56,000 bases of DNA from Candidatus Omnitrophota bacterium (GCA_017992785.1 JAGONY010000001.1:1-56000), one strand, 5' to 3'; numbered from the stretch's first letter, positions 30,215-39,118 are shown. Numbers and translations: made by a program. The notes: generated by a model not told the origin, from the sequence alone.

Positions 30215-30835
30215 ATGTTCAAACTGATCCCCCAAGAGGTTAAGTTCTTCGAGATGTTCGTCAGGAGCGCGGAGAACCTCCTCAAGGGCGCAAAGGTGCT
30301 GGTCGAAATAGCGAACAACTTCGATACGCTTTCGGAAAACGCGGCCAAGCTCGAGAGGCTTGAGCATGACAGCGACCAGATCACCCATGAAATCATGGAG
30401 AAGTTGAACAAGACGTTCGTGACCCCGCTGGACAGGGAAGACATACATGAGCTTACAGCGGCCCTCGATGACGTCATGGACTTCATCGAGGCCGCCACGG
30501 AGCGCATGGTCATGTATAAAGTGACCAAACCGACCCCGGAGATGAAGGAGATAGCCGAGGTCATACTGAAACAGGCCGAAGAGATCAATTATATCATGCC
30601 GAAGGTCAAGGAGATCAAGCACTCCCAGATCATCGGCCACTGTATAGAGATAAACCGCCTCGAGAACGAGGGCGACAGGATATTCAGGGAGGCGGTCGCG
30701 GGCCTTTTCGACAGGAAGATAGACCCCCTGGAAGTCATCAAGTGGAGGGACATCTACGATTACCTCGAGACGGCCACCGATAAATGCGAGGATATCGCGA
30801 TCACGATAGAGGGTATTGCGTTAAAATACTCTTGA
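30215..30835 (+). CDS. DUF47 (PhoU-like) protein
   Basis: All-helical cytoplasmic protein of the DUF47/PhoU-like family (206 residues, full length). Seen: the E-x3-D pairs typical of PhoU-type metal-binding helix bundles, for example LERLEHDSDQITHEI, TPLDREDIHELTAALDDVMDFIE and NRLENEGDRIFREAV. Family members normally sit beside a PiT-type phosphate transporter gene and regulate it; none is present. Instead it follows the pyrophosphatase, whose product is phosphate. GGAGGA precedes the ATG. Confidence 0.86.
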   Translation: MFKLIPQEVKFFEMFVRSAENLLKGAKVLVEIANNFDTLSENAAKLERLEHDSDQITHEIMEKLNKTFVTPLDREDIHELTAALDDVMDFIEAATERMVMYKVTKPTPEMKEIAEVILKQAEEINYIMPKVKEIKHSQIIGHCIEINRLENEGDRIFREAVAGLFDRKIDPLEVIKWRDIYDYLETATDKCEDIAITIEGIALKYS

Positions 30836-30864
30836 TTGACATATACGGGCTTATTTGATAAGAT
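30836..30864 (+). promoter_or_regulatory. sigma70-type promoter for the exported-protein genes
   Basis: TTGACA at 30836-30841, immediately after the TGA of the DUF47 gene, then a 17-base spacer and TAAGAT at 30859-30864. Predicted transcription start is about 30871, just before the AAGGAG at 30873. Confidence 0.78.
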
Positions 30865-30872
30865 AAAAACCA

Positions 30873-30878
30873 AAGGAG
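30873..30878 (+). promoter_or_regulatory. ribosome binding site that fixes the GTG start at 30887
   Basis: AAGGAG, eight bases before GTG 30887. It rules against the longer reading frame from TTG at 30836, which would begin inside the promoter. Confidence 0.7.
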
Positions 30879-30886
30879 TTGCGCCT

Positions 30887-31525
30887 GTGGGGCGGCCTTT
30901 CTTTTTCGCGGTATTAGCCCTCGTTATTGTCTCGATCTCGTACGCGGAAAATCCCGAAGAGACGGCTGTTGCCGTCGAGCCGGTCACGGTGGTTGAGCCG
31001 GTCGAACCGGTCGAGCCGAGCGAGCCGGCCACGGCCAATGTCATAGTGCTGCTTGACGACGCGCTTCCCGAGAATGCGATCACGCAGGGGAAGTGGGACT
31101 GGGATAATTCGCTGAAATACAGCGGGGCTAAGTCGCATACGGAGCCCGCAGCGGAAGGCGTGTCGGAACATTCATACAGGATGGCTCCTGTCGACGTGCC
31201 CGAAGACTATAACATAGAGATATACGTGTATCCCGACGCGGGAGATCCCCCGGAAGGGATACAGTTAAGGATAAGTTTCGAGTCGGAAGGCAGGGAAGGC
31301 GAGATAGGCGTCTACAGGGAAGGGGAAGCGGAAGTCTTCGTCTTCAATGATGACGAGGCCGTCATATACGACGGCACGCTGCCCGAGCCGGACAAATGGT
31401 CGAGGTGGGAGATAGACCCCTACGACCTCGGATTAAGCGGCGCTAAGATCACAGGGATATCGTTCGTAGCCTACGGCGGAAAAGTGAACTGGGACCTTTT
31501 TCAGTTCACCCCGTCTAAAAAATAA
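30887..31525 (+). CDS. secreted protein of unknown function
   Basis: 212 residues from GTG 30887. Seen: a signal peptide MGRPFFFAVLALVIVSISYA with a probable cleavage before ENPEE, a short Val-Glu-Pro repeat region (about residues 30-50) resembling a cell-wall linker, and a beta-rich domain from about residue 55 on (DNSLKYSGAKSHTEP, then YIEIYVYPDAGDPPEGIQL-like strands and WSRWEIDPYDLGLSG). The C-terminal part resembles carbohydrate-binding or jellyroll modules in general layout, but I recognise no family. It heads a three-gene set of exported envelope proteins. Confidence 0.75.
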   Translation: MGRPFFFAVLALVIVSISYAENPEETAVAVEPVTVVEPVEPVEPSEPATANVIVLLDDALPENAITQGKWDWDNSLKYSGAKSHTEPAAEGVSEHSYRMAPVDVPEDYNIEIYVYPDAGDPPEGIQLRISFESEGREGEIGVYREGEAEVFVFNDDEAVIYDGTLPEPDKWSRWEIDPYDLGLSGAKITGISFVAYGGKVNWDLFQFTPSKK

Positions 31526-31537
31526 AGGAGAGCGGAG

Positions 31538-31996
31538 ATGTCGAGAAGGTCGGTGGTGATAATCGTGGCGTTGATAACGATATTTTTGTTATCCAGCGTG
31601 GTGATGGCCATGGGCAGGAAGGTGGCAAAGCCGGCCTCCGAAGCCCAGCCCGCTTCCCTCGGGACCACACAGCCGGAAGTCGAGCTGATCAAGCCGGAAC
31701 AACTCGAGCCGAACCCACCTATAACGGAGGAATTGAAGGAGAAGAAACCGCAGGAGATAGCGGTCCAGCTCGCGCCGGATGAAGGGACGAAGAACAGGCA
31801 GATACAGACCGCGCTTAAGAACGCCGGTTACGACCCGGGAACTATAGACGGGAAACTCGGGCAGAGGTCCAAGAAGGCAATAAAGGATTTCCAGGCCGCG
31901 AACGGGCTTAAGGCCGACGGCAAAGTCGGGCCGAAGACGTGGTCTAAACTCAGCACATACCTTTCGCTTAACACTACCGAGAAAGGAGGCAATTGA
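31538..31996 (+). CDS. peptidoglycan-binding-domain protein, membrane anchored
   Basis: 152 residues. Seen: an N-terminal membrane segment (about residues 5-25) that could be a signal anchor, a Pro/Glu-rich linker (about 30-80), and a C-terminal PG_binding_1 domain (about 85-142): IQTALKNAGYDPGTIDGKLGQRSKKAIKDFQ...VGPKTW, the standard three-helix repeat. AAAGGAG precedes the ATG. The stop codon overlaps the start of the OmpA-like lipoprotein (TGATG), so the two are co-translated and probably both tie the envelope to the cell wall. Confidence 0.87.
   Translation: MSRRSVVIIVALITIFLLSSVVMAMGRKVAKPASEAQPASLGTTQPEVELIKPEQLEPNPPITEELKEKKPQEIAVQLAPDEGTKNRQIQTALKNAGYDPGTIDGKLGQRSKKAIKDFQAANGLKADGKVGPKTWSKLSTYLSLNTTEKGGN
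31982..31989 (+). promoter_or_regulatory. ribosome binding site that fixes the ATG start at 31996
   Basis: AAAGGAGG within the 3' end of the peptidoglycan-binding gene, six bases before ATG 31996. It favours this ATG over the in-frame TTG at 31993. Confidence 0.65.
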
Positions 31997-32667
31997 TGTT
32001 CAGGATATCCAGGTTAGGTTTGATGGCGTTGATCGTGATGACGGCTTTCGTGTTATCGGGATGCGCGGTCGGCTTCTATAAGAGGAGCCCCAACGATATA
32101 AAGAAGATAGAGGACCTTAAGGCGGAGATAGAGCGCCTGCAACTGCTCAGGGAGCAGGAGAACAGCGAGCTCCAGGCGGCTAAAGCGGAACTCGAGAGGA
32201 GATTGAAGGGCGAGAAGGGCGTGTCGGTAGGGATGGACGAGCGCGGCCTCGTAGTCACGTTCGTGGCCGAAGTGCTCTTCGATTCGGGCCTCGCGAAGAT
32301 ACGCTCGTCGGCGTACGGCGTGCTTGATAAGGTAGCGAATGTCATTAACAGCCAGGTCGCCGACAGGAACATCGCGATCGAGGGCCACACCGACAACGAG
32401 CCGATAAGGAAATCGGGCTGGAAGTCGAACTGGGAACTCTCGACCGCAAGGGCGACGTCGGTCCTGCATTACCTCGAAGATAAGGGCACCACCCCCAACA
32501 GGCTGCAGGCGACAGGTTACGGCGAGTACCGCCCGGTATCCTCGAACGACACAAAGGAAGGCAGGCAGAAGAACAGAAGGGTCGAGATAATAATACTTCC
32601 TAAGATGTCGAAGGCGGAGACGGAATTTCTTAAAGAGCACGAAAAAGATTCGGAATATATCAAATAA
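31996..32667 (+). CDS. OmpA-family lipoprotein (Pal/MotB-like)
   Basis: 223 residues. Seen: a lipoprotein signal with lipobox LSGC and lipidated C23, a coiled coil (about residues 35-70), then an OmpA-like peptidoglycan-binding domain (about 90-200) with VLFDSGLAKIRSSAY, IEGHTDNEPI, NWELSTARATSVLHYL and GRQKNRRVEIII. The D and R residues known to hold diaminopimelate are present in the usual places. It is probably an outer-membrane lipoprotein anchoring the membrane to peptidoglycan. The coiled coil suggests oligomers. A terminator hairpin follows. Confidence 0.88.
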   Translation: MFRISRLGLMALIVMTAFVLSGCAVGFYKRSPNDIKKIEDLKAEIERLQLLREQENSELQAAKAELERRLKGEKGVSVGMDERGLVVTFVAEVLFDSGLAKIRSSAYGVLDKVANVINSQVADRNIAIEGHTDNEPIRKSGWKSNWELSTARATSVLHYLEDKGTTPNRLQATGYGEYRPVSSNDTKEGRQKNRRVEIIILPKMSKAETEFLKEHEKDSEYIK

Positions 32668-32693
32668 TCCGTTCTTTTCAGGTATAGCATGAG

Positions 32694-32734
32694 AAACGTC
32701 GTCCGCCCTCCGGCGGACGGCGTTTGCTTCTTTT
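32694..32734 (+). terminator. hairpin terminator after the OmpA-like gene
   Basis: A 14-base-pair stem (arms 32694-32707 and 32712-32725, one G-T pair) with the four-base loop CTCC, then CTTCTTTT. The stem is strong; the T run is interrupted, so termination may be partial. The next gene starts at 32747 and shows no promoter after the hairpin. Confidence 0.72.
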
Positions 32735-32746
32735 AAGGAGGAAGAG

Positions 32747-33784
32747 ATGAAGAAGAGCAGTAAGGCCGTGAAAAAGGCGAGGAAACTTCCTGTTGTCAAG
32801 AAGGCGAAGCCGGCCAAGAGGCCCGTCAAGAAAGCGGCGGACCAGAAGAAGGCCCTGATGAAGGCCCTGAGAAAGGCCGCCGGCAGGGTAAGGAAGGCCG
32901 CCCCACAGAAGGCGGCGCAGGCGATAGAATCCCCGCGCAATAAGACCGAGGAGACGAAATATTATCCCCGTCCGACCCCTTATCTTCCTCCGAGGCAGTG
33001 GGAACACGAGGAATTACCCGAGCGTTACGGCGACACGCGCATCGTCATCATGGCGCGCGACCCTTACTGGATATTCGCTTACTGGGAAGTCACCGACGAG
33101 AGGCGCATGCAGGTTGAGCGCGAAGCGGGCGCGTCGTGGAACGAGATGCGCAAGGTCCTGCGCGTCTATGACGTGACCGGCAAGGATTTCAACGGTTTCA
33201 ACGCCAACAGGTATTTCGATATCGACCTGCACCCGGGCGCAACGAGCTGGTATATTAACGTCGGCGCGTCGGACAGGTCGTGGTGCGTCGACTTCGGCGT
33301 GATAACCCCGGGCGGAAAGTTCATAGTGATAGCGCGCTCGAACATCGTAATGACCCCGCGCGACAGCGCCTCCGACGTCATCGACGAGGAATGGATGTCG
33401 ATAGAAGAGGAGTTCCTGAAGCTCTACGGCCTCTGGGGAGGTTTCGCCGGCGCTTCAGGCAAGGCGAAGATCAAGAAGATAATGAAGGAGCGCCTGCAGA
33501 AGGAGCTTTCGTCGGGAGGGCTCAGCTCTTTCGTGCGCCCGCCGAACTACAAGGGCCGCGGCTTCTGGATGGTCGTCAATACCGAGCTTATCGTTTACGG
33601 CGCTACAGAACCCGACGCTACGGTGACTGTCCAGGACAGGCCGATAAAGCTTAACCGCGACGGCACGTTCAGCCTAAGGTTCGCGCTTCCGGACGGCGAG
33701 CAGGTGATACCCGTCAAGGGCATCTCGGCCGACAAGGAAGAAGAGCGGACGATAACACCGATAGTCAAGAAATTCACCAGATAA
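32747..33784 (+). CDS. DUF4912 protein with a Lys/Ala-rich basic tail
   Basis: 345 residues. The first about 68 are almost only Lys, Ala, Pro and Arg (MKKSSKAVKKARKLPVVKK and similar), like histone H1 or AlgP tails. The rest is DUF4912: RIVIMARDPYWIFAYWEV, KVLRVYDVTGKDFNGFNANR, ATSWYINVGASDRSWCVDFG and a C-terminal beta domain (NTELIVYGATEPDATVTVQ). DUF4912 genes are commonly next to GH57 amylase-type genes, as here (TAATG overlap). The function is unknown; a carbohydrate-binding or complex-forming role in alpha-glucan metabolism is inference. AAGGAGG precedes the ATG. Confidence 0.85.
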   Translation: MKKSSKAVKKARKLPVVKKAKPAKRPVKKAADQKKALMKALRKAAGRVRKAAPQKAAQAIESPRNKTEETKYYPRPTPYLPPRQWEHEELPERYGDTRIVIMARDPYWIFAYWEVTDERRMQVEREAGASWNEMRKVLRVYDVTGKDFNGFNANRYFDIDLHPGATSWYINVGASDRSWCVDFGVITPGGKFIVIARSNIVMTPRDSASDVIDEEWMSIEEEFLKLYGLWGGFAGASGKAKIKKIMKERLQKELSSGGLSSFVRPPNYKGRGFWMVVNTELIVYGATEPDATVTVQDRPIKLNRDGTFSLRFALPDGEQVIPVKGISADKEEERTITPIVKKFTR

Positions 33785-35364
33785 TGGAAAAAGGCTACCT
33801 TTGCATAGTCCTGCATAGCCACCTTCCGTATGTCCGGCACCCGGAGTACGAGGATTTCCTCGAGGAGGACTGGCTTTACGAGGCGATCACCGAGACATAC
33901 ATCCCGCTGATAAACGTATACAACGGGCTTGTCCGCGACGGCGTCGACTTCCGCATCACGATGTCGATAACGCCCTCGCTGTGCTCGATGCTCGCCGACC
34001 CGCTGCTTCAGGACAGGTACGTAAAGCACCTCGACACACTCATCGAGCTTTCCAACAAGGAAGTAGAGCGCACGAGATGGGAGCCGGCGTTCAACCGGCT
34101 CGCGCAGATGTACCAGTCGCAGTTCACCGAGACCCGCCGCACGTTCGTAGACCGCTACCATAAGAATATCCTGTCCGCGTTCAAGGAATTCCAGGACATG
34201 GGCAAGCTCGAGATAATCACCTGCAACGCGACGCACGGGTTCTTCCCGCTCATGGAGGTCAGTCCGCAGTCGGTCCGCGCGCAGGTGCAGGTCGGCGCGA
34301 ACAATTACGAGAGGTTCTTCGGCCGCAGGCCGCGCGGCACATGGCTGGCGGAGTGCGGTTATTTCCCCGGGGCCGACGCGTACCTGAAAGAGGCGGGAAT
34401 ACGTTATTTCTTCACCGACACGCACGGCATACTGCACGCGAGCCCGCGCCCGAAGTACGGCGTATACGCGCCGGTCTTCTGCAGGTCGGGTGTCGCGGCG
34501 TTCGCGAGGGACTTCGAGTCATCTAAACAGGTCTGGAGCGCGATAGAGGGATATCCCGGGGATTACAATTACCGCGAGTTCTACCGGGACATAGGTTTCG
34601 ACCTCGACTTCGATTACATCAGGCCTTATATCCATAAGGAAGGCATCAGGATAAATACCGGAATCAAGTATTACAGGATAACCGGCCGCACCGACCACAA
34701 GGAGCCGTATAATCCCGACTGGGCGCGCGATAGGGCGGCCTCGCACGCGGGCAACTTCATGTTCAACAGGGAGAAGCAGGTAGAGTTCCTGTTCGACGTG
34801 ATGAAGAAGAAGCCGATAATAGTCGCGCCTTATGACGCCGAGCTCTACGGCCACTGGTGGTACGAGGGGCCGATGTTCCTTGACTTCCTCTTCAGGAAAC
34901 TGCATTTCGACCAGAAGACGGTAAAGCCGATAACGCCTTCGGAATACCTCGAGCGCAACCCGCGCAACCAGGTCTCCACCCCGACGATGTCGAGTTGGGG
35001 GTATAAGGGCTACTGCGAACACTGGCTCGACGGCTCGAACGACTGGATATACAAGCACCTGCACAAGGCCGCCGACCGCATGACAGAGCTCGCCAACAGC
35101 TATCCCGGGGCCACCGGCATAACGCGCCGCGCGCTGAACCAGGCATTACGCGAGCTGCTGCTCGCGCAATCGAGCGACTGGGCGTTCATCATGAAGACCG
35201 GGACCGTGGTCCAATACGCGGTCAAGAGGACAAAGGACCATATCCTGCGGTTCACGCGCCTCTATAACGACATAAAAGCCCAACGAATAGACGAGGGCTG
35301 GCTTGCCGACATCGAACATAAGGATAATATCTTCCCGGAGATAGATTACAGAGTCCATACCTGA
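33784..35364 (+). CDS. GH57 family 1,4-alpha-glucan branching enzyme / amylase
   Basis: Family GH57 (DUF1957) enzyme of 526 residues. Seen: the N-terminal LCIVLHSHLPYVRHPE motif, catalytic nucleophile E190 in WLAECGYFPG, acid/base D351 in APYDAELYGHWWYEGP, and the C-terminal helical domain (GTVVQYAVKRTKDHILRFTRLY), the layout of the Thermus and Thermococcus branching enzymes. The usual product would be alpha-1,6-branched glycogen. No glycogen synthase or phosphorylase is in the window. It follows the DUF4912 gene by a one-base overlap and is two bases upstream of uppS. Confidence 0.9.
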   Translation: MEKGYLCIVLHSHLPYVRHPEYEDFLEEDWLYEAITETYIPLINVYNGLVRDGVDFRITMSITPSLCSMLADPLLQDRYVKHLDTLIELSNKEVERTRWEPAFNRLAQMYQSQFTETRRTFVDRYHKNILSAFKEFQDMGKLEIITCNATHGFFPLMEVSPQSVRAQVQVGANNYERFFGRRPRGTWLAECGYFPGADAYLKEAGIRYFFTDTHGILHASPRPKYGVYAPVFCRSGVAAFARDFESSKQVWSAIEGYPGDYNYREFYRDIGFDLDFDYIRPYIHKEGIRINTGIKYYRITGRTDHKEPYNPDWARDRAASHAGNFMFNREKQVEFLFDVMKKKPIIVAPYDAELYGHWWYEGPMFLDFLFRKLHFDQKTVKPITPSEYLERNPRNQVSTPTMSSWGYKGYCEHWLDGSNDWIYKHLHKAADRMTELANSYPGATGITRRALNQALRELLLAQSSDWAFIMKTGTVVQYAVKRTKDHILRFTRLYNDIKAQRIDEGWLADIEHKDNIFPEIDYRVHT

Positions 35365-35365
35365 T

Positions 35366-36073
35366 ATGCTCGACAAGAAGAGGATCCCCTTACATATTGC
35401 GGTCATAATGGACGGCAACGGCAGGTGGGCCAGGAAGCGCGGTCTTCCGCGCGCGATGGGCCACCGCGAAGGGATGAAATCCGTTCGCGAGGCCATAAAG
35501 ACGTCCCGCGAACTCGGGATAAAGCACCTTACGCTGTACGCGTTCTCGGCGGAGAACTGGAAGCGCCCGAAAGAAGAAGTGGATACGCTTATGCGTTTCC
35601 TCGGCGAATACCTCGACAAGGAGGTCCCGTCGTTCATCAAGAACGGCATACGGCTGAATTTCATAGGCAGGATAGGCGGCCTCCCGGATAACGTGAAGCC
35701 CAAGCTTAAGAAGGCCGTGGAAGCGACGAGGAGCGGCAGGATACTCACTCTCAACGTCGCTCTGAATTACAGCGGCAGGACGGAGATCGTGGACGCAGCG
35801 AAGAAATTCGCCTTGCTGGTCAAGTCCGGCAAGGCCGGCGTCGAAGACCTCGACGAGAAGATGTTTGACGGCCTGCTCGATACGGCCGGGCAGCCCGACC
35901 CCGACCTGCTCATACGCACGTCCGGGGAGATGCGCCTCTCGAACTTCCTGCTGTGGCAGATATCCTATGCGGAGATATATATTACGCCAAAACTTTGGCC
36001 CGATTTCAGGAAGAACGACCTCGTCGAGGCTGTCCGCGAGTTCCAGAAACGCGAAAGAAGGTTCGGCGCATGA
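35366..36073 (+). CDS. uppS: undecaprenyl diphosphate synthase (cis-prenyltransferase)
   Basis: Makes C55 undecaprenyl diphosphate for cell wall and LPS carriers. Seen: HIAVIMDGNGRWARKRG with catalytic D16, GHREGMKSV, YAFSAENWKRP, and LLIRTSGEMRLSNFLLWQ. 235 residues is standard. It starts the uppS-cdsA-dxr-rseP-ispG-proS block, an order widely conserved in bacteria. frr, often just upstream of uppS, is replaced here by the GH57 gene. Its stop overlaps cdsA (ATGA). Confidence 0.96.
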   Translation: MLDKKRIPLHIAVIMDGNGRWARKRGLPRAMGHREGMKSVREAIKTSRELGIKHLTLYAFSAENWKRPKEEVDTLMRFLGEYLDKEVPSFIKNGIRLNFIGRIGGLPDNVKPKLKKAVEATRSGRILTLNVALNYSGRTEIVDAAKKFALLVKSGKAGVEDLDEKMFDGLLDTAGQPDPDLLIRTSGEMRLSNFLLWQISYAEIYITPKLWPDFRKNDLVEAVREFQKRERRFGA

Positions 36074-36918
36074 TCGAGCAGGGCAACGGCAATAACCATA
36101 ACAATATCATCCCGCGCTTCGTAAGTTCGGCGCTGATAATCGCGTTCGTGTATTTCACCGTGATGGTCTGGCCGAACTGGGTCTTTTGCTCTGTCCTGAC
36201 GCTCATGACCGGCATGGCGCTCTACGAGTTCTACTCGCTAGTCGAGAAGAAGGGGATACCGATATTCAAGACGAGCGGCATCTCGATAGGCCTGCTCGTG
36301 CCGCTGTCGATATTCTTCACGTTCGAGCCGACGAAGGGATGGGAACTGCTTTTTATAATCGCGGTCCTTCTGACGATATTCATCCTGCAGTTCACGCGCA
36401 GGGAGAACAGCAACGCGATATTCGGCGTGTCGACGACTATATTCGGCATTCTCTACATAAGCTGGACGTTCAGCTTCATGCTGAAGCTGAAACTGATGGA
36501 GAACCCGGCTTTTCCTTCGGGCAGCCTTCTCGTGGCGTTCCTGCTTCTCGTGACCAAGATGGGCGATATAGGCGCCTACATAGTAGGCACTTATATCGGA
36601 AAACACAGCCTTATCCCGCGCATAAGCCCCAAGAAATCCGTAGAGGGCGCTTTAGGCGGGTTCTTGTTCAGCGTAGGGGCCGCGCTCGCGAGCAGGAGCT
36701 TCCTGCCGTCGATACCGGTCAATCATCTGCTGATACTCGGATGCCTGTTGGGCGTCCTCGCGCAGGTAGGCGACCTTTCGGAATCCCTGATCAAGCGCGA
36801 CTGCCAGGTCAAGGATTCGGCGGATTATATACCGGGGCTTGGAGGCGTGCTCGACCTCGTTGACAGCATATTGTTCACCGCGCCGACGCTATATTTCTAT
36901 GTGTTCAAATTCCTATGA
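36070..36918 (+). CDS. cdsA: phosphatidate cytidylyltransferase
   Basis: Makes CDP-diacylglycerol for phospholipid synthesis. The start at ATG 36070 gives 282 residues with about eight membrane helices; a longer frame from 35953 would overlap uppS by 120 bases and is rejected. Seen near the C-terminus: [21 protein letters not shown] and VLDLVDS. Most CdsA proteins have PGHGG...DR here; this one has Leu for the His and Leu for the Arg, while the catalytic K-D pair and the final D-S are kept. The variant is also found in other PVC-group bacteria, as far as I recall. Overlaps dxr by four bases. Confidence 0.92.
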   Translation: MIEQGNGNNHNNIIPRFVSSALIIAFVYFTVMVWPNWVFCSVLTLMTGMALYEFYSLVEKKGIPIFKTSGISIGLLVPLSIFFTFEPTKGWELLFIIAVLLTIFILQFTRRENSNAIFGVSTTIFGILYISWTFSFMLKLKLMENPAFPSGSLLVAFLLLVTKMGDIGAYIVGTYIGKHSLIPRISPKKSVEGALGGFLFSVGAALASRSFLPSIPVNHLLILGCLLGVLAQVGDLSESLIKRDCQVKDSADYIPGLGGVLDLVDSILFTAPTLYFYVFKFL

Positions 36919-38060
36919 AAAAAATAAACATCCTCGGCTCAACAGGCTCAATAGGCACTAACGCGCTTGATGTCATAGCGAAGCACCCGAAAGAATTCTC
37001 GGTTACGGGGCTCGCGGCGCATTCGAATGACGCGCTGCTCGTGAAGCAGGCGATAAAGTTCCGCCCGAAGGCGGTCGCGATATGCGACGAGTCGAAGGCG
37101 AACCGTGTACGCAAGGCGCTCTCCGGCAAGGGTATAAAGGTCCTCGGCGGCTATGAGGGAGTCAACGAGCTCGCCGGATACGACGAGACGGATATAACTC
37201 TCGTCTCCATCGTCGGCGCGGCCGGGCTTATCCCGACGCTGCGCGCGATACATTCGGTCAAGACCGTTGCGCTCGCGAACAAAGAACCCCTCGTGATGGC
37301 CGGGCAGATAATTACGTCTACCGCGAGGCAGAGGGGCGTGCGGATTCTCCCGGTGGATTCGGAGCATAGCGCCATATTCCAGTGCCTGAACGGGCACAAC
37401 AGGGAGGATATCAGGAAGATATACCTTACGGGTTCGGGCGGCCCGCTCAAGGACATGGAAGCGCGGAAGTTCCATGCGCTCTCGCCCGAAAGGGTCGTCA
37501 ACCACCCGCGCTGGAAGATGGGCAAAAAGATATCTGTCGACTCGGCCACGCTCATGAACAAGGGGCTCGAGATAATCGAGGCGCGCTGGCTCTTCGGTGT
37601 CGGCGTGGACAAGATAGACGTGCTGATACATCCCGAAGCGATAATCCATTCGATGGTTGAATTCGTCGACGGGTCGATAATGGCGCAATTGTCGCAGACG
37701 GACATGCGGCTCCCGATAATGTACGCGTTCTCGTACCCGAGGCGCGTAAAGTCGGTCCTGCCGGCGCTCGATTTCGTGAAACTCGGCAAGTTCACGTTCT
37801 CGCCTCCGGATTTCGGGAAGTTCCCATGCCTCGCGATGGCATACGACGCCGCGAAGAAGGGCGGTTCGGCGCCAGTCGTGCTGAACGCAGCGAACGAGGT
37901 GGCGGTGCTGGCATTCCTGGGCAGGAAGATAAAGTTCACGAGGATACCGTCAATAATAGAGAAGGTCCTCTCGTCGCATAGGACGAACAAGGAGCCTTCG
38001 CTCAACGAGATACTTGAAATCGACGCCTGGGCAAGGCAGCAGGCGGGGAGACATATCTGA
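36915..38060 (+). CDS. dxr: 1-deoxy-D-xylulose 5-phosphate reductoisomerase
   Basis: Second step of the MEP isoprenoid pathway. Seen: the NADPH motif GSTGSIG (8-14), [54 protein letters not shown] (given here in part) and [14 protein letters not shown]. 381 residues is normal. Together with ispG it shows isoprenoids come from the MEP route; the products feed uppS three genes upstream. Overlaps rseP by one base (TGATG). Confidence 0.96.
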   Translation: MKKINILGSTGSIGTNALDVIAKHPKEFSVTGLAAHSNDALLVKQAIKFRPKAVAICDESKANRVRKALSGKGIKVLGGYEGVNELAGYDETDITLVSIVGAAGLIPTLRAIHSVKTVALANKEPLVMAGQIITSTARQRGVRILPVDSEHSAIFQCLNGHNREDIRKIYLTGSGGPLKDMEARKFHALSPERVVNHPRWKMGKKISVDSATLMNKGLEIIEARWLFGVGVDKIDVLIHPEAIIHSMVEFVDGSIMAQLSQTDMRLPIMYAFSYPRRVKSVLPALDFVKLGKFTFSPPDFGKFPCLAMAYDAAKKGGSAPVVLNAANEVAVLAFLGRKIKFTRIPSIIEKVLSSHRTNKEPSLNEILEIDAWARQQAGRHI

Positions 38061-39118
38061 TGCTCGAAATAGTCCTGGTCATCCTGGCTTTCTCACTCAT
38101 GATCTTCATACACGAGCTCGGCCATTTCGTCATGGCGCTGCGCGTCGGGATCAAGGTGCAGATATTTTCGCTCGGTATGGGGCCCAAGCTCTTCTCGGTC
38201 ACGAGAAATGGCATTGAATACCGGCTGTCGCTTATACCTATCGGCGGTTATGTCAAGATGCTCGGAGAGGACCCGTCCGAGTCGGTAACCGGAGATAAAG
38301 GCGAGTTCGGCGCCCAACCGGTTTGGAGCAGGTTCAAGGTCCTTATAGCGGGAGTAACGCTGAATTATATACTCGGCCTCGCGCTAATGTGGATCGTCTT
38401 CATGGCGGGCTACCCCATAATAACGACGAAGGTCGGAGGGCTCGTAGATGATTATCCCGCGAAGAAGGCAGGGATAGCGGAAGGCGACAGGGTCCTCGCC
38501 ATTGACGGCAAACCCATAAGCGACTGGGAAGCCCTGATAGGCATAATGCACAAGAAGACATCCGGCGACGTGAAGGTCACCGTCGAGCGCGGCGGAGAGA
38601 AGATGGATTTCACGATCAAGCCGATAATTAAAGAGACGAAAGACCTTCTCGGCAACGATGTCAGGATAGCTCAGGTGGGGATAATGAACTCCGACGAGCG
38701 CAGCTACCTGAAGTTCGGCCCGGGCCAGGCGCTTGTCAAGGGGGCGCAGAAACAGGTGGATTTCGTCGTGATGACATACCGCGGCCTCTGGAACATAATC
38801 ACAGGGCGCCTCGCGTTCAAGGAGAACGTCTCGGGCCCCGTCGGGATATTCAACCTCATGACGCAGGCGGCGAAGATAGGGATAATACCTCTCGTCCTGC
38901 TGACCGCGCTCATCAGCACGTTGCTCGGCGTATTCAATATACTTCCGGTGCCTCCGCTCGACGGGGGGCTGATTCTATTCCTCGGAATAGAAAAACTCAG
39001 GGGCAAGCCGGTAAGCAAGAGGGCGCAGGAGATAGCGATGCAGGCGGGTTGGATGTTTTTCATAGGGTTGATGCTTTTCGCCACGTATAACGACATATTC
39101 GGGAAACTCGGAAAATGA
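38060..39118 (+). CDS. rseP: site-2 protease RseP
   Basis: Intramembrane zinc metalloprotease that cleaves anti-sigma factors and signal peptides. Seen: zinc motif HELGH (H18, E19, H22), an FGAQPV-type GxG region near 85, one PDZ domain (about 115-195: LVDDYPAKKAGIAEGDRVLAIDG), and the second active-site motif NILPVPPLDGG near the C-terminus. 352 residues with a single PDZ is the shorter form; E. coli RseP has two. Overlaps ispG by four bases. Confidence 0.94.
   Translation: MLEIVLVILAFSLMIFIHELGHFVMALRVGIKVQIFSLGMGPKLFSVTRNGIEYRLSLIPIGGYVKMLGEDPSESVTGDKGEFGAQPVWSRFKVLIAGVTLNYILGLALMWIVFMAGYPIITTKVGGLVDDYPAKKAGIAEGDRVLAIDGKPISDWEALIGIMHKKTSGDVKVTVERGGEKMDFTIKPIIKETKDLLGNDVRIAQVGIMNSDERSYLKFGPGQALVKGAQKQVDFVVMTYRGLWNIITGRLAFKENVSGPVGIFNLMTQAAKIGIIPLVLLTALISTLLGVFNILPVPPLDGGLILFLGIEKLRGKPVSKRAQEIAMQAGWMFFIGLMLFATYNDIFGKLGK

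Noticed and set aside
30836-30886. TTG start of the secreted protein at 30836
   Set aside because: That codon is in the -35 box, and the GTG at 30887 has AAGGAG and begins a proper signal peptide.
35953-36069. Longer start for cdsA
   Set aside because: It would overlap uppS by about 120 bases; ATG 36070 gives the usual ATGA coupling and a normal CdsA N-terminus.
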